Below, piece by piece: positions 8,968 to 17,560 of a stretch of 64,000 nt of DNA (position 1 is the stretch's first letter; every line of letters begins with the position of its first letter). The DNA is from Faecalicatena contorta (GTDB lineage: Bacteria > Bacillota > Clostridia > Lachnospirales > Lachnospiraceae). The stretch lies in the NCBI RefSeq assembly GCF_039521745.1, contig NZ_BAAACT010000168.1. One strand, given 5' to 3'. The notes beneath the pieces are model-generated. The model did no database searches. It was not told the DNA's origin and saw only the letters and a program-made list of their open reading frames with translations. The position numbers and the translations under genes were made by a program.

Positions 8968-8998
8968 ATTATAACATATTTATCAAAACATGATAAAT
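8968..8998 (-). promoter_or_regulatory. promoter and palindromic operator of the Gfo/Idh/MocA gene
   Basis: On the minus strand TTATCA (8996-8991), a 17-bp spacer and TATAAT (8973-8968) make a plausible promoter. The spacer and -35 are covered by the palindrome ATTTATCA-n5-TGATAAAT (8978-8998), which fits a repressor site. The regulator is not identifiable here. Confidence 0.5.
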
Positions 8999-9063
8999 TC
9001 TTTTCCGCAGCGCATACTATATGCAGGCCGTTCGCCTGAAAAAATAAAAGAAAAGAGATAATT

Positions 9064-10059
9064 ATGAAATTTGATGCTGTTTACTATGAACCGGACTCTC
9101 TGTCTTATACATTAGGAGAGCAGCTGAAGGAACAATTTAGCAGCCTCCCCTGGATACCGATTGCCAGCCACAACTCCATCAAAGAGATGCAGGAAAAGCC
9201 CAATTCCGAATTTGGCCGTATGAAGAGGAACCTGATTATTGGGATCCGAAAGACGCATAAATATGTGGAGAATCACAAAGTATCCGATTATCTGGTGCCC
9301 TATACCTCCTCCGGCTGTACGGCCATGTGCCTCTACTGCTATCTCGTGTGTAATTACAATAAATGCGCGTATCTCAGACTATTTGTGAATCGGGAGCAGA
9401 TGTTGGACCGCCTGATAAAAAAGAGCATGAAGAGCGTACAGCCGCTGGCATTTGAGATCGGCAGTAACAGTGACCTTGTATTAGAAAACACCATCACGCA
9501 AAATCTGCTCTATACCATTCCGCGTTTTGTAGAGGAAGGAAGAGGGAAGATAACATTTCCGACCAAATTCGATATGGTGGAGCCGCTTCTGGGACTGGAA
9601 CACGGCGGCAGGGTGATCTTCAGAATGAGCGTGAACCCACAGCCAATTATCAGCAGGATTGAATTGGGGACGTCCAGTCTGAAGCAGCGGATCCAGGCTG
9701 TGAACGAGATGTGTGAAGCAGGGTATCCATGCGGTCTTCTAATTGCACCGGTAATTATGGTTGATGGCTGGAAGAAACTTTATACGGAGCTTCTGGAAGA
9801 GCTGGAGAGCGGATTGTCTGCTAAAATGAAACGAGAGATGTTCCTGGAGATCATATTGATGACCTATTCCTATGTCCACCGCGCCATCAATCAAGATGCT
9901 TTTCCAGGGGCAGAAGACTTATACGATCAGGAGCGGATGACCGGGCGCGGCAGGGGAAGATACTGCTACCGGCCGGAAGTGCGGGCTGAGGCAGAAAGTT
10001 TTCTGAGGGCGGAGATAAAAAGAATCCTGGGCGATGTGCAGATTCTTTATATCAGCTGA
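9064..10059 (+). CDS. splB: spore photoproduct lyase family radical SAM protein
   Basis: A 331-aa protein of the SPL radical-SAM family. The iron-sulfur cluster motif CxxxCxxC is present in SGCTAMCLYCYL, followed by the family-typical YLRLFVN segment. These enzymes repair the spore-specific 5-thyminyl-5,6-dihydrothymine lesion in germinating spores, using a [4Fe-4S] cluster and S-adenosylmethionine. It stands alone between divergent and downstream sugar genes. Its presence is the clearest sign of a spore former. The ribosome site (AAAGAGA) is weak. Confidence 0.85.
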   Translation: MKFDAVYYEPDSLSYTLGEQLKEQFSSLPWIPIASHNSIKEMQEKPNSEFGRMKRNLIIGIRKTHKYVENHKVSDYLVPYTSSGCTAMCLYCYLVCNYNKCAYLRLFVNREQMLDRLIKKSMKSVQPLAFEIGSNSDLVLENTITQNLLYTIPRFVEEGRGKITFPTKFDMVEPLLGLEHGGRVIFRMSVNPQPIISRIELGTSSLKQRIQAVNEMCEAGYPCGLLIAPVIMVDGWKKLYTELLEELESGLSAKMKREMFLEIILMTYSYVHRAINQDAFPGAEDLYDQERMTGRGRGRYCYRPEVRAEAESFLRAEIKRILGDVQILYIS

Positions 10060-10127
10060 TCGTAAGGCCGCGGGCAATTACTATATGTACCCGAGCGGGA
10101 AAAGTCGTACGAATCAGACTTCTTTGG

Positions 10128-10156
10128 TTGTACATTTTCACTAAGAATGTTAAAAT
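10128..10156 (+). promoter_or_regulatory. promoter of the first LacI-type regulator
   Basis: TTGTAC (10128-10133), 17-bp spacer, TAAAAT (10151-10156), about 100 bp before the regulator start codon at 10259. Confidence 0.5.
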
Positions 10157-10258
10157 AACCCATATGAGTACAGAGTATCAATGCGGGGAGAAAACATACC
10201 CAAAGGGCATCCCGTAATATAAGGTATTGAGACGATCTGAGTGAAAATAGGAGTTCAA

Positions 10259-11269
10259 ATGAGTACAATCTATGATGTCGCCAAATTGGCCGGGGTAGGG
10301 AAATCAACGGTTTCCCGTGTGATCAATAAAAACGGGGCTATTAAAGAATCTACGAGGCTTAAGGTGGAAGCCGCCATGAAGGAACTGAACTACCGTCCAA
10401 GTCTGTTCGCACAGGGGATTAAGACGGGCAGATCCAAGACGATCGCTTTAGTCGTTCCGGATTCCACGAATCTTTTCTATAGCATGCTATTGTCAGGAAT
10501 TGAGGATATTGCAAGAAAATATGGCTATTTCGTAATGCTCTGCAATGGGGAATATGATTCACAAAAGGGAAAAGTATATCTGGAACAGCTTCAGGAGCGT
10601 AACATTGACGGCATCATTTATTGTGTATACCGCAAGGATGAGGTGTTCAAAGATATATTCGAACTGTCGGAGACGGTTCCCGTAGTATTTACCGATGACC
10701 CCTACCTGCGCGATCCTACAGTGTCAGTGGTTTATACGGACGGAAAAAAAGCGGTGCGCGAGAACGTTGATTATTTATATAAAAAGGGCTGTCGGAATAT
10801 TGCCTTTATCGGCCTGGAGGAGATCTGCGCAGTTATGTACCGGTTTGAGGGATATAAGCAGGGATTAAAGGATCATGAAATCCGGTATTCCCGGGATCTG
10901 GTATATCAGGCGCCCTATAACTGGTGCAGGATGTCACATTTTATGCTTGGTGCGGAAGGGATTTCCCAGATCATGCAGACAGGGAAGCAAGTGGATGCCG
11001 TGATTGCCGCGACGGACATGCTGGCGATCGGCGCGATATCCTGGATCCAGGAAAACGGATACAGCGTGCCAGGTGATATCCGGGTGATCGGATACGACAA
11101 TATTGAGATTAGTTCCATTATCCGTCCCAAATTGTCGACCATCTCCCAGCCCATACGTATGATGGGAAACGAGGCGGCAGAGCTGCTGTTTCGGAAGATA
11201 GAGGAGAACAATGGGATTAACGAGACCATTGAAATGAATACCACTTTCATAGAAAGAGAAAGCACGTAG
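10259..11269 (+). CDS. LacI-family transcriptional regulator
   Basis: A 336-aa repressor with an N-terminal LacI helix-turn-helix (TIYDVAKLAGVGKSTVSRVIN) and a periplasmic-binding-protein-like effector domain. The ATG at 10259 is chosen because AATAGGAG lies just upstream and the protein then starts MSTIYDV, as usual for the family; a GTG 18 bases earlier is possible. It is followed by its own terminator and then by the sugar transporter operon whose promoter carries two matching palindromes, so it is the likely local repressor. Confidence 0.9.
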   Translation: MSTIYDVAKLAGVGKSTVSRVINKNGAIKESTRLKVEAAMKELNYRPSLFAQGIKTGRSKTIALVVPDSTNLFYSMLLSGIEDIARKYGYFVMLCNGEYDSQKGKVYLEQLQERNIDGIIYCVYRKDEVFKDIFELSETVPVVFTDDPYLRDPTVSVVYTDGKKAVRENVDYLYKKGCRNIAFIGLEEICAVMYRFEGYKQGLKDHEIRYSRDLVYQAPYNWCRMSHFMLGAEGISQIMQTGKQVDAVIAATDMLAIGAISWIQENGYSVPGDIRVIGYDNIEISSIIRPKLSTISQPIRMMGNEAAELLFRKIEENNGINETIEMNTTFIEREST

Positions 11270-11277
11270 AAAATATG

Positions 11278-11317
11278 AAAACATGTTTCAGACCATGATT
11301 CTGGAGCATGTTTTTTT
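11278..11317 (+). terminator. Rho-independent terminator of the LacI gene
   Basis: AAAACATG (11278-11285) pairs with CATGTTTT (11307-11314), with an inner TTCAGA/TCTGGA stem, followed by a T run ending at 11317. Confidence 0.75.
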
Positions 11318-11358
11318 GTATCATAGGAAAATGCCCGGCACTTTCCTATGATACAAAA
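11314..11358. repeat. 17-bp perfect inverted repeat
   Basis: TTTTGTATCATAGGAAA (11314-11330) and its exact reverse complement (11342-11358) flank an 11-base loop ATGCCCGGCAC. It overlaps the terminator T run. The following AAAACCCTCCGG also occurs at positions 28-39 of the window, suggesting a dispersed intergenic repeat. Confidence 0.7.
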
Positions 11359-11467
11359 CCCTCCGGGAGATTCACAATTAGTTATAGTCAATATGAACAA
11401 ATGAAAAACAAAAATATAGTAAAAATAACGAAAATGACTTACAAAAATATAAAAAGCCGCAAGTTTA

Positions 11468-11496
11468 TTGACAATAATTTTTGTATATGTTATAAC
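11468..11496 (+). promoter_or_regulatory. promoter of the second sugar ABC operon
   Basis: TTGACA (11468-11473), exactly 17 bp, TATAAC (11491-11496): a near-consensus promoter. The predicted start site is about 11503, just before the first operator palindrome. Confidence 0.75.
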
Positions 11497-11508
11497 GGAA
11501 ATAAGAAA

Positions 11509-11576
11509 TGGGATCAATCCCAATAAAGCCGAAAGCAACGGCTGTTTTTTAATACATAAATTGGGATCAATCCCAA
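11509..11576. promoter_or_regulatory. pair of operator palindromes around a small hairpin
   Basis: TGGGATCAATCCCA occurs at 11509-11522 and again at 11562-11575 (extended to TTGGGATCAATCCCAA, 11561-11576). The copies are 53 bp apart, about five helical turns, which suits a looping dimer-of-dimers repressor. The first copy begins about 6 bp after the predicted transcription start. Between them, AGCCG (11527-11531) and CGGCT (11539-11543) plus a T run (11545-11550) make a weak terminator-like hairpin. The neighbouring LacI protein is the likely binder (inference). Confidence 0.65.
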
Positions 11577-11599
11577 TTTTGGAAGGAAGGAGAGTAATA

Positions 11600-13105
11600 T
11601 TGGAGAAAAAAGTCAATTTGTTAAGCGCTCAGAAGATATGTAAATCCTTTGGAAAAAATAACGTTCTTAAGTCTGTAGACTTTGATTTGGAGGCAGGGGA
11701 GGTACATGCGCTGATCGGTGAGAACGGAGCAGGAAAGTCGACGCTTCTAAAAATATTATTCGGAATTTACCAGCCAACCTCGGGTGAGATCTATCTGGAC
11801 GGGAAGGGTGTGCGGATGAAGCATCCGGTGGACGCTATTGGACACGGTATTGCAATGATTCACCAGGAGCCTTCCGTTTTTGAAGATCTGAGCATTGCAG
11901 AGAATATTTTTACCGGACACTTTGATACACGGAAGATCAAATGGGAGGAGCTAAACAGAAAAGCCTCTGAGGCTATGCAGGAAGTGGGGCTTGCGTTTTC
12001 TCCGGGCAGAATGATGAAGGGGCTTTCTGTTGCAGAGCAGCAGCTGATAGAGATTGCCTCCGCGCTTTCTTCTGATGCGAAGATCATTTTTATGGATGAG
12101 CCTACCGCATCGCTCACGCCTTCCGAGGTGGATAATCTGCTGGAGCTCATCGACACCCTGCGGAAAAAGGGAAAAACGATCGTCTACATCAGCCACAGGC
12201 TGGAGGAAATTAAGGCAGTTTCAGACAGGATTACGGTTCTGCGGGATGGAGAGATCGTAGGTACATACCAAAATTCAGAAATTACCAAGGATCAGATCAT
12301 CCAGAAGATGATCGGCAGAGAATTCAGGGCCGGGAGCGGAGAGACAGAAAGGAAGACTTTCGGGCAGCCGTTCTTGGAGATAGAAGATATCAGTATTCCC
12401 GGCATTTTCGAACACATCAGCTTTCAGATTGCAAGAGGAGAGATCATGGGGGTTGCGGGCCTTATGGGAGCTGGGCGGACGGAAGTAGCCAGAGGAATAT
12501 TCGGGATTACGCCGGTAAAGTCGGGTCAGATCAAAATCAAGGGAAAAGAAGTAAAGATTGGCTCCCCTGAGGCAGCTATCAAAAATAAAATCGCGCTGGT
12601 GCCCGAGGACCGGCAAGGACTGGGATTGTTTGTTTCAGAACCGATTGCTTTTAATACCACCTTTGCGATCATCGACAGTATCAAAAAGAAGTTAGGCTAC
12701 ATTGATACAAAGAAAGAAAAAAAGATCTCGGAAGAATACGTGGAAGGCCTGAAGACAAAATGCAGGTCCGTCAACCAGAAAGTGGGGGACCTGTCCGGCG
12801 GGAACCAACAGAAGGTCAGCCTGGCAAAGTGGATCAGCACGAATCCGGATGTCCTGATTCTGGATGAGCCAACCCGGGGAATCGACGTGGGCGCGAAGGA
12901 AGAGGTCTACAGGCTGATCAGAAAATTGGCGGAGGAAGGAAAATGCATCATGATGATCTCCTCCGAATTAAATGAGATCATATCACTGAGTGATAAGGTG
13001 ATGGTTATGTATGAGGGTAAACAGACGGGTATGCTGCAAAAGGACGAGATCACAGACGTTAAGATCCTGTCCGCGGCGCACGATTGTCTGGAGGAGGCGC
13101 AATGA
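11600..13105 (+). CDS. sugar ABC transporter ATP-binding protein (TTG start)
   Basis: A 501-aa RbsA-type ATPase with two canonical domains: Walker A GENGAGKST, Walker B FMDEPTAS and the second-domain signature LSGGNQQK with LILDEPTRG. The best start is TTG at 11600, preceded by GGAAGGAAGGAGAG at normal spacing; the longer open frame would run through the operators and promoter. It powers the permeases encoded directly after it, overlapping the first by ATGA. The receptor gene (15129) and catabolic genes suggest a rhamnose-like sugar. Confidence 0.9.
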   Translation: MEKKVNLLSAQKICKSFGKNNVLKSVDFDLEAGEVHALIGENGAGKSTLLKILFGIYQPTSGEIYLDGKGVRMKHPVDAIGHGIAMIHQEPSVFEDLSIAENIFTGHFDTRKIKWEELNRKASEAMQEVGLAFSPGRMMKGLSVAEQQLIEIASALSSDAKIIFMDEPTASLTPSEVDNLLELIDTLRKKGKTIVYISHRLEEIKAVSDRITVLRDGEIVGTYQNSEITKDQIIQKMIGREFRAGSGETERKTFGQPFLEIEDISIPGIFEHISFQIARGEIMGVAGLMGAGRTEVARGIFGITPVKSGQIKIKGKEVKIGSPEAAIKNKIALVPEDRQGLGLFVSEPIAFNTTFAIIDSIKKKLGYIDTKKEKKISEEYVEGLKTKCRSVNQKVGDLSGGNQQKVSLAKWISTNPDVLILDEPTRGIDVGAKEEVYRLIRKLAEEGKCIMMISSELNEIISLSDKVMVMYEGKQTGMLQKDEITDVKILSAAHDCLEEAQ

Positions 13106-14082
13106 TAAAGAAAAAGCTGAATTTAAGTTCATTCCGTGAATTGGGCGTGATTGCTATGATTGTGATTATCTATGCAGTCGTATGTATCATAGAGCCCCGG
13201 TTCTTTTCCACAACTTCGCTGGTCAACATCCTGCTGTTTTTCCCATTTTTGCTGATTGTATCCCTGGGGGAGATGATCGAAATTGTGAGCAGAAATGTGG
13301 ACATGTCATTGGGCGCGATCCTGGCGTGTTCCGGGTATGCGGCGGGGCTGCTTTTTAAAATGTACAGCGGCCTGCCTATCGCAGTTGTTTTTATCGCGGC
13401 GATTGCACTGGGATGTGTGCTGGGGCTGATCAATGGGTTTATCGTGACAAAATTTCAGATCCCATCTGTCATTGTTACGCTGGGAACTATGAATGTATAT
13501 CGGGGCGTGATTTTCATCCTGGGCGGCAAACAGATCGATAATTCGGTGATACCCCAGTCCTTAATGGCGCTTTCCCAACCAAAGCAGTCCGTCATCGGGA
13601 TTCCATATTCCGTACTGATTGCGCTTCTGGCGGCCGTTCTTCTTGCCTTATTTTTAAAATACTTCCGGGCGGGCAGGGAAATATATGAAATCGGCTGTAA
13701 CCCTGCGGCGGCAAGCCTGCGGGGGATCTCAAACAACCGGGTACAGTTGTTTGTCTTCACACTGGCCGGCGGACTGAGTGGTCTGGCAGGGATGGTCTTT
13801 ATATCCAGAATCGGCTATATGGATCCGGGAGCCGCGGGACGGGGCCTGGAATTCACGGCCATAGCCGCGGTTGTGATCGGCGGAACCAGTATGAACGGCG
13901 GAGTCGGCAAAGTGACGGGGACCGTATTGGGATGCCTGCTTCTGGGAGTTATACAGAATGCGATCTCAATAACAGGCATTTCCGGGTATTGGCAGGAGGC
14001 TATTTATGGAATTATTATCGTAGTCTCTGTCATTATCGATAACCTGATTAAAAATAGGCTGGCAGTCAGCGAAGCGAGATAA
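13102..14082 (+). CDS. sugar ABC transporter permease (BPD_transp_2)
   Basis: A 326-aa hydrophobic permease of the ribose/rhamnose (RhaP-like) family with the segment NVDMSLGA. The ATG at 13102 overlaps the ATPase stop and has GGAGGAGG 4 bases upstream, which decides it over an in-frame TTG at 13084. It forms the membrane channel with the next gene product. Confidence 0.88.
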   Translation: MIKKKLNLSSFRELGVIAMIVIIYAVVCIIEPRFFSTTSLVNILLFFPFLLIVSLGEMIEIVSRNVDMSLGAILACSGYAAGLLFKMYSGLPIAVVFIAAIALGCVLGLINGFIVTKFQIPSVIVTLGTMNVYRGVIFILGGKQIDNSVIPQSLMALSQPKQSVIGIPYSVLIALLAAVLLALFLKYFRAGREIYEIGCNPAAASLRGISNNRVQLFVFTLAGGLSGLAGMVFISRIGYMDPGAAGRGLEFTAIAAVVIGGTSMNGGVGKVTGTVLGCLLLGVIQNAISITGISGYWQEAIYGIIIVVSVIIDNLIKNRLAVSEAR

Positions 14083-14091
14083 GGGGGGACA

Positions 14092-15057
14092 ATGATGAAA
14101 CATAGATTAAAAATGAACCGGATGATCCGGCCGGAACTGACGGTGTTTGTGTTCATGATTTTAAGCCTTGTGGTCGGGGTTCTGCTGTCGCCAAACTTTC
14201 TGGACATTAGATTTCTGCTTGGCTCCACGATCTTCTACTGCGAACTCGGGCTGATGGCAATTCCGTTTACCCTCCTTCTGACATCAGGGGAGATCGACCT
14301 TTCCATCGCGGCAAACATGAGTCTGGTGGCTTGTCTGGTGGCCGTACTGTATCAGGCGGGGATGAGTATGCCAGTGCTAATTGTGATCGGTATTGCAGCA
14401 GGGACGCTGCTTGGATTTTTTAACGGCCTTCTCGTGACGGTTACGAAGCTGCCCTCATTAGTGATAACCATCGGCATCATGTCTGTCTATCAGGGATTTT
14501 CACAGGTTCTGGTAGGAGACGCGGCGATTTCGGGATTTCCGGAATGGTTTATCGGTCTTGATCAATACACAATTTTGGGATTGATACCACTGAATCTGAT
14601 TATCTTGATTGTGGTCGCCCTTATTTTCTCCTTTCTGTTGAAAAAGACGGTATGGGGCAGGAAGGTGACTGCCATCGGCCTGAACCGCGGCACCGCATTG
14701 TATTCCGGCGTTGCCGTTGAAAAAACAAAGGTTCTGCTCTTTACAATTCAGGGGACATTCTGTGCAATCGCAGGTATTATGACAATGTCCAGGCTGCAGA
14801 TGGCGAAGTATACCATAGCGGGCGACGGACAGATGGACGTTATCACTATGGTTCTGCTTGGCGGAACCGCATTTGCCGGAGGACGGGGGAGCGTCCTTGG
14901 GACACTGGCAGCATTTTTCATTATTGTTTTCATCAGAACGGGCATGCGGCTGGCGCTTCTGAGCAATTATGCACAGATGGCGATACTGGGGCTGCTGTTG
15001 ATTCTTGTAATTATTATTTCAAACGGGTTAGAAAAAATGGCTAAAAAATATGAATAG
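14092..15057 (+). CDS. sugar ABC transporter permease (BPD_transp_2)
   Basis: A 321-aa second permease of the same transporter with the motif GEIDLSIA and about ten hydrophobic stretches. It starts 9 bp after the first permease, with AAGGGGGG upstream. Two permeases plus a fused double ATPase and a lipoprotein receptor is the layout of rhamnose (RhaSTPQ) and AI-2 (Lsr) importers. Confidence 0.88.
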   Translation: MMKHRLKMNRMIRPELTVFVFMILSLVVGVLLSPNFLDIRFLLGSTIFYCELGLMAIPFTLLLTSGEIDLSIAANMSLVACLVAVLYQAGMSMPVLIVIGIAAGTLLGFFNGLLVTVTKLPSLVITIGIMSVYQGFSQVLVGDAAISGFPEWFIGLDQYTILGLIPLNLIILIVVALIFSFLLKKTVWGRKVTAIGLNRGTALYSGVAVEKTKVLLFTIQGTFCAIAGIMTMSRLQMAKYTIAGDGQMDVITMVLLGGTAFAGGRGSVLGTLAAFFIIVFIRTGMRLALLSNYAQMAILGLLLILVIIISNGLEKMAKKYE

Positions 15058-15128
15058 GAGGTGCAGTGGTATTAAAAAAATAATTAGCCATGAGAAACAT
15101 ATAAATAAAAAAATTCAGGAGGATTGCT

Positions 15129-16226
15129 ATGAAAAAAAGAGTATTATCAGTAGTATTGGGGATCTGTTTACTGACCGCGGCGATGGTGGGCGGATGCGAG
15201 AAGAAGGGCGTGGAGCAGAGCCCGAAAAGTGACAGCAGCAAACAGGAAGAGGAGCAGGGAAGTATGGACGATAAGGCACAAGGCAGTGCGAAAAACGCTT
15301 CCGATGTCACAGTCCGCTATATCTGTCTGACAAAGGGAATTCCCTACTTTGACCCGATTATTGAGGGGATGAAAGAAAGTGTGGAAAAGGCGGGGGCAAC
15401 CTTCCAGGATACGGCTCCGGATACAAGCGACGCGACGGCACAGATCCCGCTGATTGAGGCAGCAATCCAGGACAAGGTCGATGTAATCTGTATATCACCA
15501 AGTGATCCGGATGCTTTGTGCGCTACTTTTGATAAAGCCAGGGACGCGGGAATTATCGTTCTCTGTGTGAATGATGATGTTACCGGAAACGAAGACAGAA
15601 GAGACGGTGCGGTAATGTCTACGGATTACGATGTGCTTGGAAAAGAGAACTTTGAGGCGTTTGCGGAGAGCATGAATTATGAGGGCAAGTTTGTTGCATT
15701 AAGCTCTAAGACAGGAACGCCGTTCCAGGAGAACCAGATGCAGATTTACAGGGATATGATGGCGGAAGACGAGAAATACGCGAAAATGGAATTTGTGGAT
15801 GTTCTTTATGGCGATGATGAGGCTACAAAAAGCCTGACCGAGGCGGAGGCTGCCATCCAGAAATATCCGGACCTGAAAGGCATTATATCTCCGACAACGG
15901 TAGGAATTGTAGCCGCAGCACAGGCAGTGGAGAATGCAGGGCTGACGGGCAAGATTATGGTAAGCGGAACGGGAACACCATCCCAGTGCAAGACATACCT
16001 GGAAAATGGCACCATGCCGAATGCATTTCTCTGGGATACCAGGCTTTGCGGAAATGTAGCAGGAACACTCTCAGTTAAGCTTGCAACGGGAGAAACGGCG
16101 CTGGAAGCCGGAGCTGAAATTGACCTTGGCGAATACGGTACGGTAAAGGCCAATGATGTCTGCCTGGTACCGGCAGGCGATCCGTTAAAGTTTACAAAAG
16201 ACAATGCGGATGAATATGATTACTAA
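15129..16226 (+). CDS. RhaS/LsrB-like sugar-binding lipoprotein
   Basis: A 365-aa receptor. The signal peptide ends at a lipobox-like VGGC; a serine/glutamate-rich linker follows, then the binding domain starting at VTVRYICLTKG. The segment TPSQCKTYLENG...AFLWD resembles the corresponding region of rhamnose-binding RhaS and AI-2-binding LsrB. Downstream kinase and isomerase genes favour a rhamnose-like 6-deoxy sugar. The start has CAGGAGG upstream. Confidence 0.85.
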   Translation: MKKRVLSVVLGICLLTAAMVGGCEKKGVEQSPKSDSSKQEEEQGSMDDKAQGSAKNASDVTVRYICLTKGIPYFDPIIEGMKESVEKAGATFQDTAPDTSDATAQIPLIEAAIQDKVDVICISPSDPDALCATFDKARDAGIIVLCVNDDVTGNEDRRDGAVMSTDYDVLGKENFEAFAESMNYEGKFVALSSKTGTPFQENQMQIYRDMMAEDEKYAKMEFVDVLYGDDEATKSLTEAEAAIQKYPDLKGIISPTTVGIVAAAQAVENAGLTGKIMVSGTGTPSQCKTYLENGTMPNAFLWDTRLCGNVAGTLSVKLATGETALEAGAEIDLGEYGTVKANDVCLVPAGDPLKFTKDNADEYDY

Positions 16227-16289
16227 TTTTTGAAAATAAGTGGCATGACAGTAAAAATATTAATTGAAATAAACAATCAGCTGTGCCGC

Positions 16290-16329
16290 AAAAGGGACAG
16301 ACCCCTCTGCAAAGGGGGCTGTCCCCTTT
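16290..16329. terminator. hairpin between receptor and catabolic genes
   Basis: AAAGGGACAG (16291-16300) pairs with CTGTCCCCTTT (16319-16329, one bulged C) and an inner CCCCT/AGGGG stem. No T run follows. A leaky or protective hairpin here would raise receptor mRNA over the downstream genes. Confidence 0.5.
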
Positions 16330-16371
16330 GAGAAGGAAGCCGGTACAGTCTGCAGGAGGAGGTACGCGTGT

Positions 16372-17448
16372 ATGAATGCAAGAGAAAGGGTACTGGCGGC
16401 TTTAAAAGGGGAGGGGAAGCCCGACCGGATGCCATTTGAGATCAGTTGGGGTGCGTTTACCCCGAGACTGATGCAGTGTTATCATGAGAAGGAAAAAACA
16501 GAGGAAACACCGGAAGAATACTTTGACTTTGATGTCAGGTCGGTAAATATCGGCGCAACAAAGAAGAAAACAGATTTTACAAAATACTTCAAAGAGAAAC
16601 TTCCGGACAATGTGATCTTTGATGAGTGGGGAATTGGGGCCGTGCCCGGCTCGCAGGAACATTTTCTGGAGTTCAAATACCATCCCCTTGCGTGGTGTGA
16701 AACAGCGGAGGATGTATATGGCTACGAGTGGCCGGATGTGGATGCAGATTACCGGTTTGAGGGAATGAAGGAAAAAATTGAAGAATATAAGTCCCGTGGC
16801 TACGTGGTAATGGGAGAATTGTATCAAACGATCTTCGAAACCGCGTGGATGCTGCGTGGGATGGAAACTTTTTTGATGGATTACTATGAAAACGAAGAAG
16901 TGGCTATGGCTATATGCGATAAACTGAAAGAATTGAGGATAAAGCAGGCGAAGAAATATGCGGAGCTTGGTGTTGATATCATCCGCCTGGGGGATGACGT
17001 GGCGACACAAAAAGGGCCGCTGATGAGCCGTGAAATGTACGGTGCTTTGATAAAAGAACGTATGAAAAGAATCGTTCAGGCGGGGAAGGCTGTAAATCCG
17101 GAAGTGCTTTATTTCCGGCACTGCGATGGGAAAGTGGAAGACATTGTGGATGATTTTATCGAGGAGGGCATCGATATCCTGAATCCTGTACAGCCGGAGT
17201 GTAATGACCTGACGCTTATATATGATAGATTTGGGGACAGACTGGCATTCTGGGGCGGAATCGGGACACAGAGCACGATGCCCTTTGGAACGCCGCAAGA
17301 GGTGAGGGAAAAAGTAAAGAAAGTTCAGAAAATTTTGGGCAAAAGAGGCGCGCTGGTTGTGGCCCCTACGCACATACTGGAGCCGGAAGTGCCATGGGAA
17401 AATGTACTGGCATTTGTGGACGCTGCGAAGCATTCCTATTACGAATAA
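16372..17448 (+). CDS. uroporphyrinogen-decarboxylase-like protein 1 (function unknown)
   Basis: A 358-aa TIM-barrel protein of the UroD superfamily. It starts MNARERVLAALKGEGKPDRMP, the typical beginning of the catabolic or methyltransferase-like branch, and lacks the MRQAGRYLPEY segment of true heme-pathway UroD. The active-site region reads YFRHCDGKVEDI, so a His-Cys-Asp-Gly cluster replaces the HxC...C zinc site of corrinoid methyltransferases such as MtaA. No corrinoid protein is encoded nearby. Its place between a sugar receptor and a sugar isomerase suggests a role in sugar catabolism, perhaps on a modified (for example O-methylated) sugar; this is speculation. RBS AGGAGGAGG. Confidence 0.8.
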   Translation: MNARERVLAALKGEGKPDRMPFEISWGAFTPRLMQCYHEKEKTEETPEEYFDFDVRSVNIGATKKKTDFTKYFKEKLPDNVIFDEWGIGAVPGSQEHFLEFKYHPLAWCETAEDVYGYEWPDVDADYRFEGMKEKIEEYKSRGYVVMGELYQTIFETAWMLRGMETFLMDYYENEEVAMAICDKLKELRIKQAKKYAELGVDIIRLGDDVATQKGPLMSREMYGALIKERMKRIVQAGKAVNPEVLYFRHCDGKVEDIVDDFIEEGIDILNPVQPECNDLTLIYDRFGDRLAFWGGIGTQSTMPFGTPQEVREKVKKVQKILGKRGALVVAPTHILEPEVPWENVLAFVDAAKHSYYE

Positions 17449-17558
17449 ATAAGATGGTCATGAATAAATAAGATGGTCATGAATAAATAAGATAGTTACA
17501 AATAAAGGAGAAGATGGTTGCGAATAAAGGAGAAGATGGTTGCGAATAAAGGAGAAGT
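17443..17558 (+). repeat. tandem repeats that multiply a ribosome-binding site
   Basis: Two exact copies of a 19-bp unit (GAATAAATAAGATGGTCAT, 17443-17480) and a degenerate third copy are followed by two full and one partial copy of a 22-bp unit beginning AATAAAGGAGAAGATGG (from 17501). AAAGGAG is therefore present three times upstream of the ATG at 17561, and only the last is at working distance. The repeat begins inside the last codons of the UroD-like gene. Confidence 0.85.
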
Positions 17559-17560
17559 CA

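Noticed and set aside
11308..11526. 72-codon open frame after the LacI gene
   Set aside because: It consists of the inverted repeat, promoter and first operator, so it is regulatory DNA.
15050..15128. Small gene between permease and receptor
   Set aside because: The open frame runs out of phase into the receptor gene and lacks conservation features; the AGGAGG there serves the receptor start.
16402..17433. Minus-strand open frame opposite UroD-like protein 1
   Set aside because: The composition (Phe/His/Ile-rich) is typical of an antisense shadow; the plus-strand protein is clearly homologous to a known family.
16372..17448. Heme biosynthesis gene hemE
   Set aside because: The N-terminal tetrapyrrole-binding segment (MRQAGRYLPE) is missing in all three UroD-like proteins, and no other heme genes are nearby.
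17443..17558. CRISPR array
   Set aside because: The repeats are directly tandem without variable spacers, short, and only 2-3 copies; no cas genes are present.
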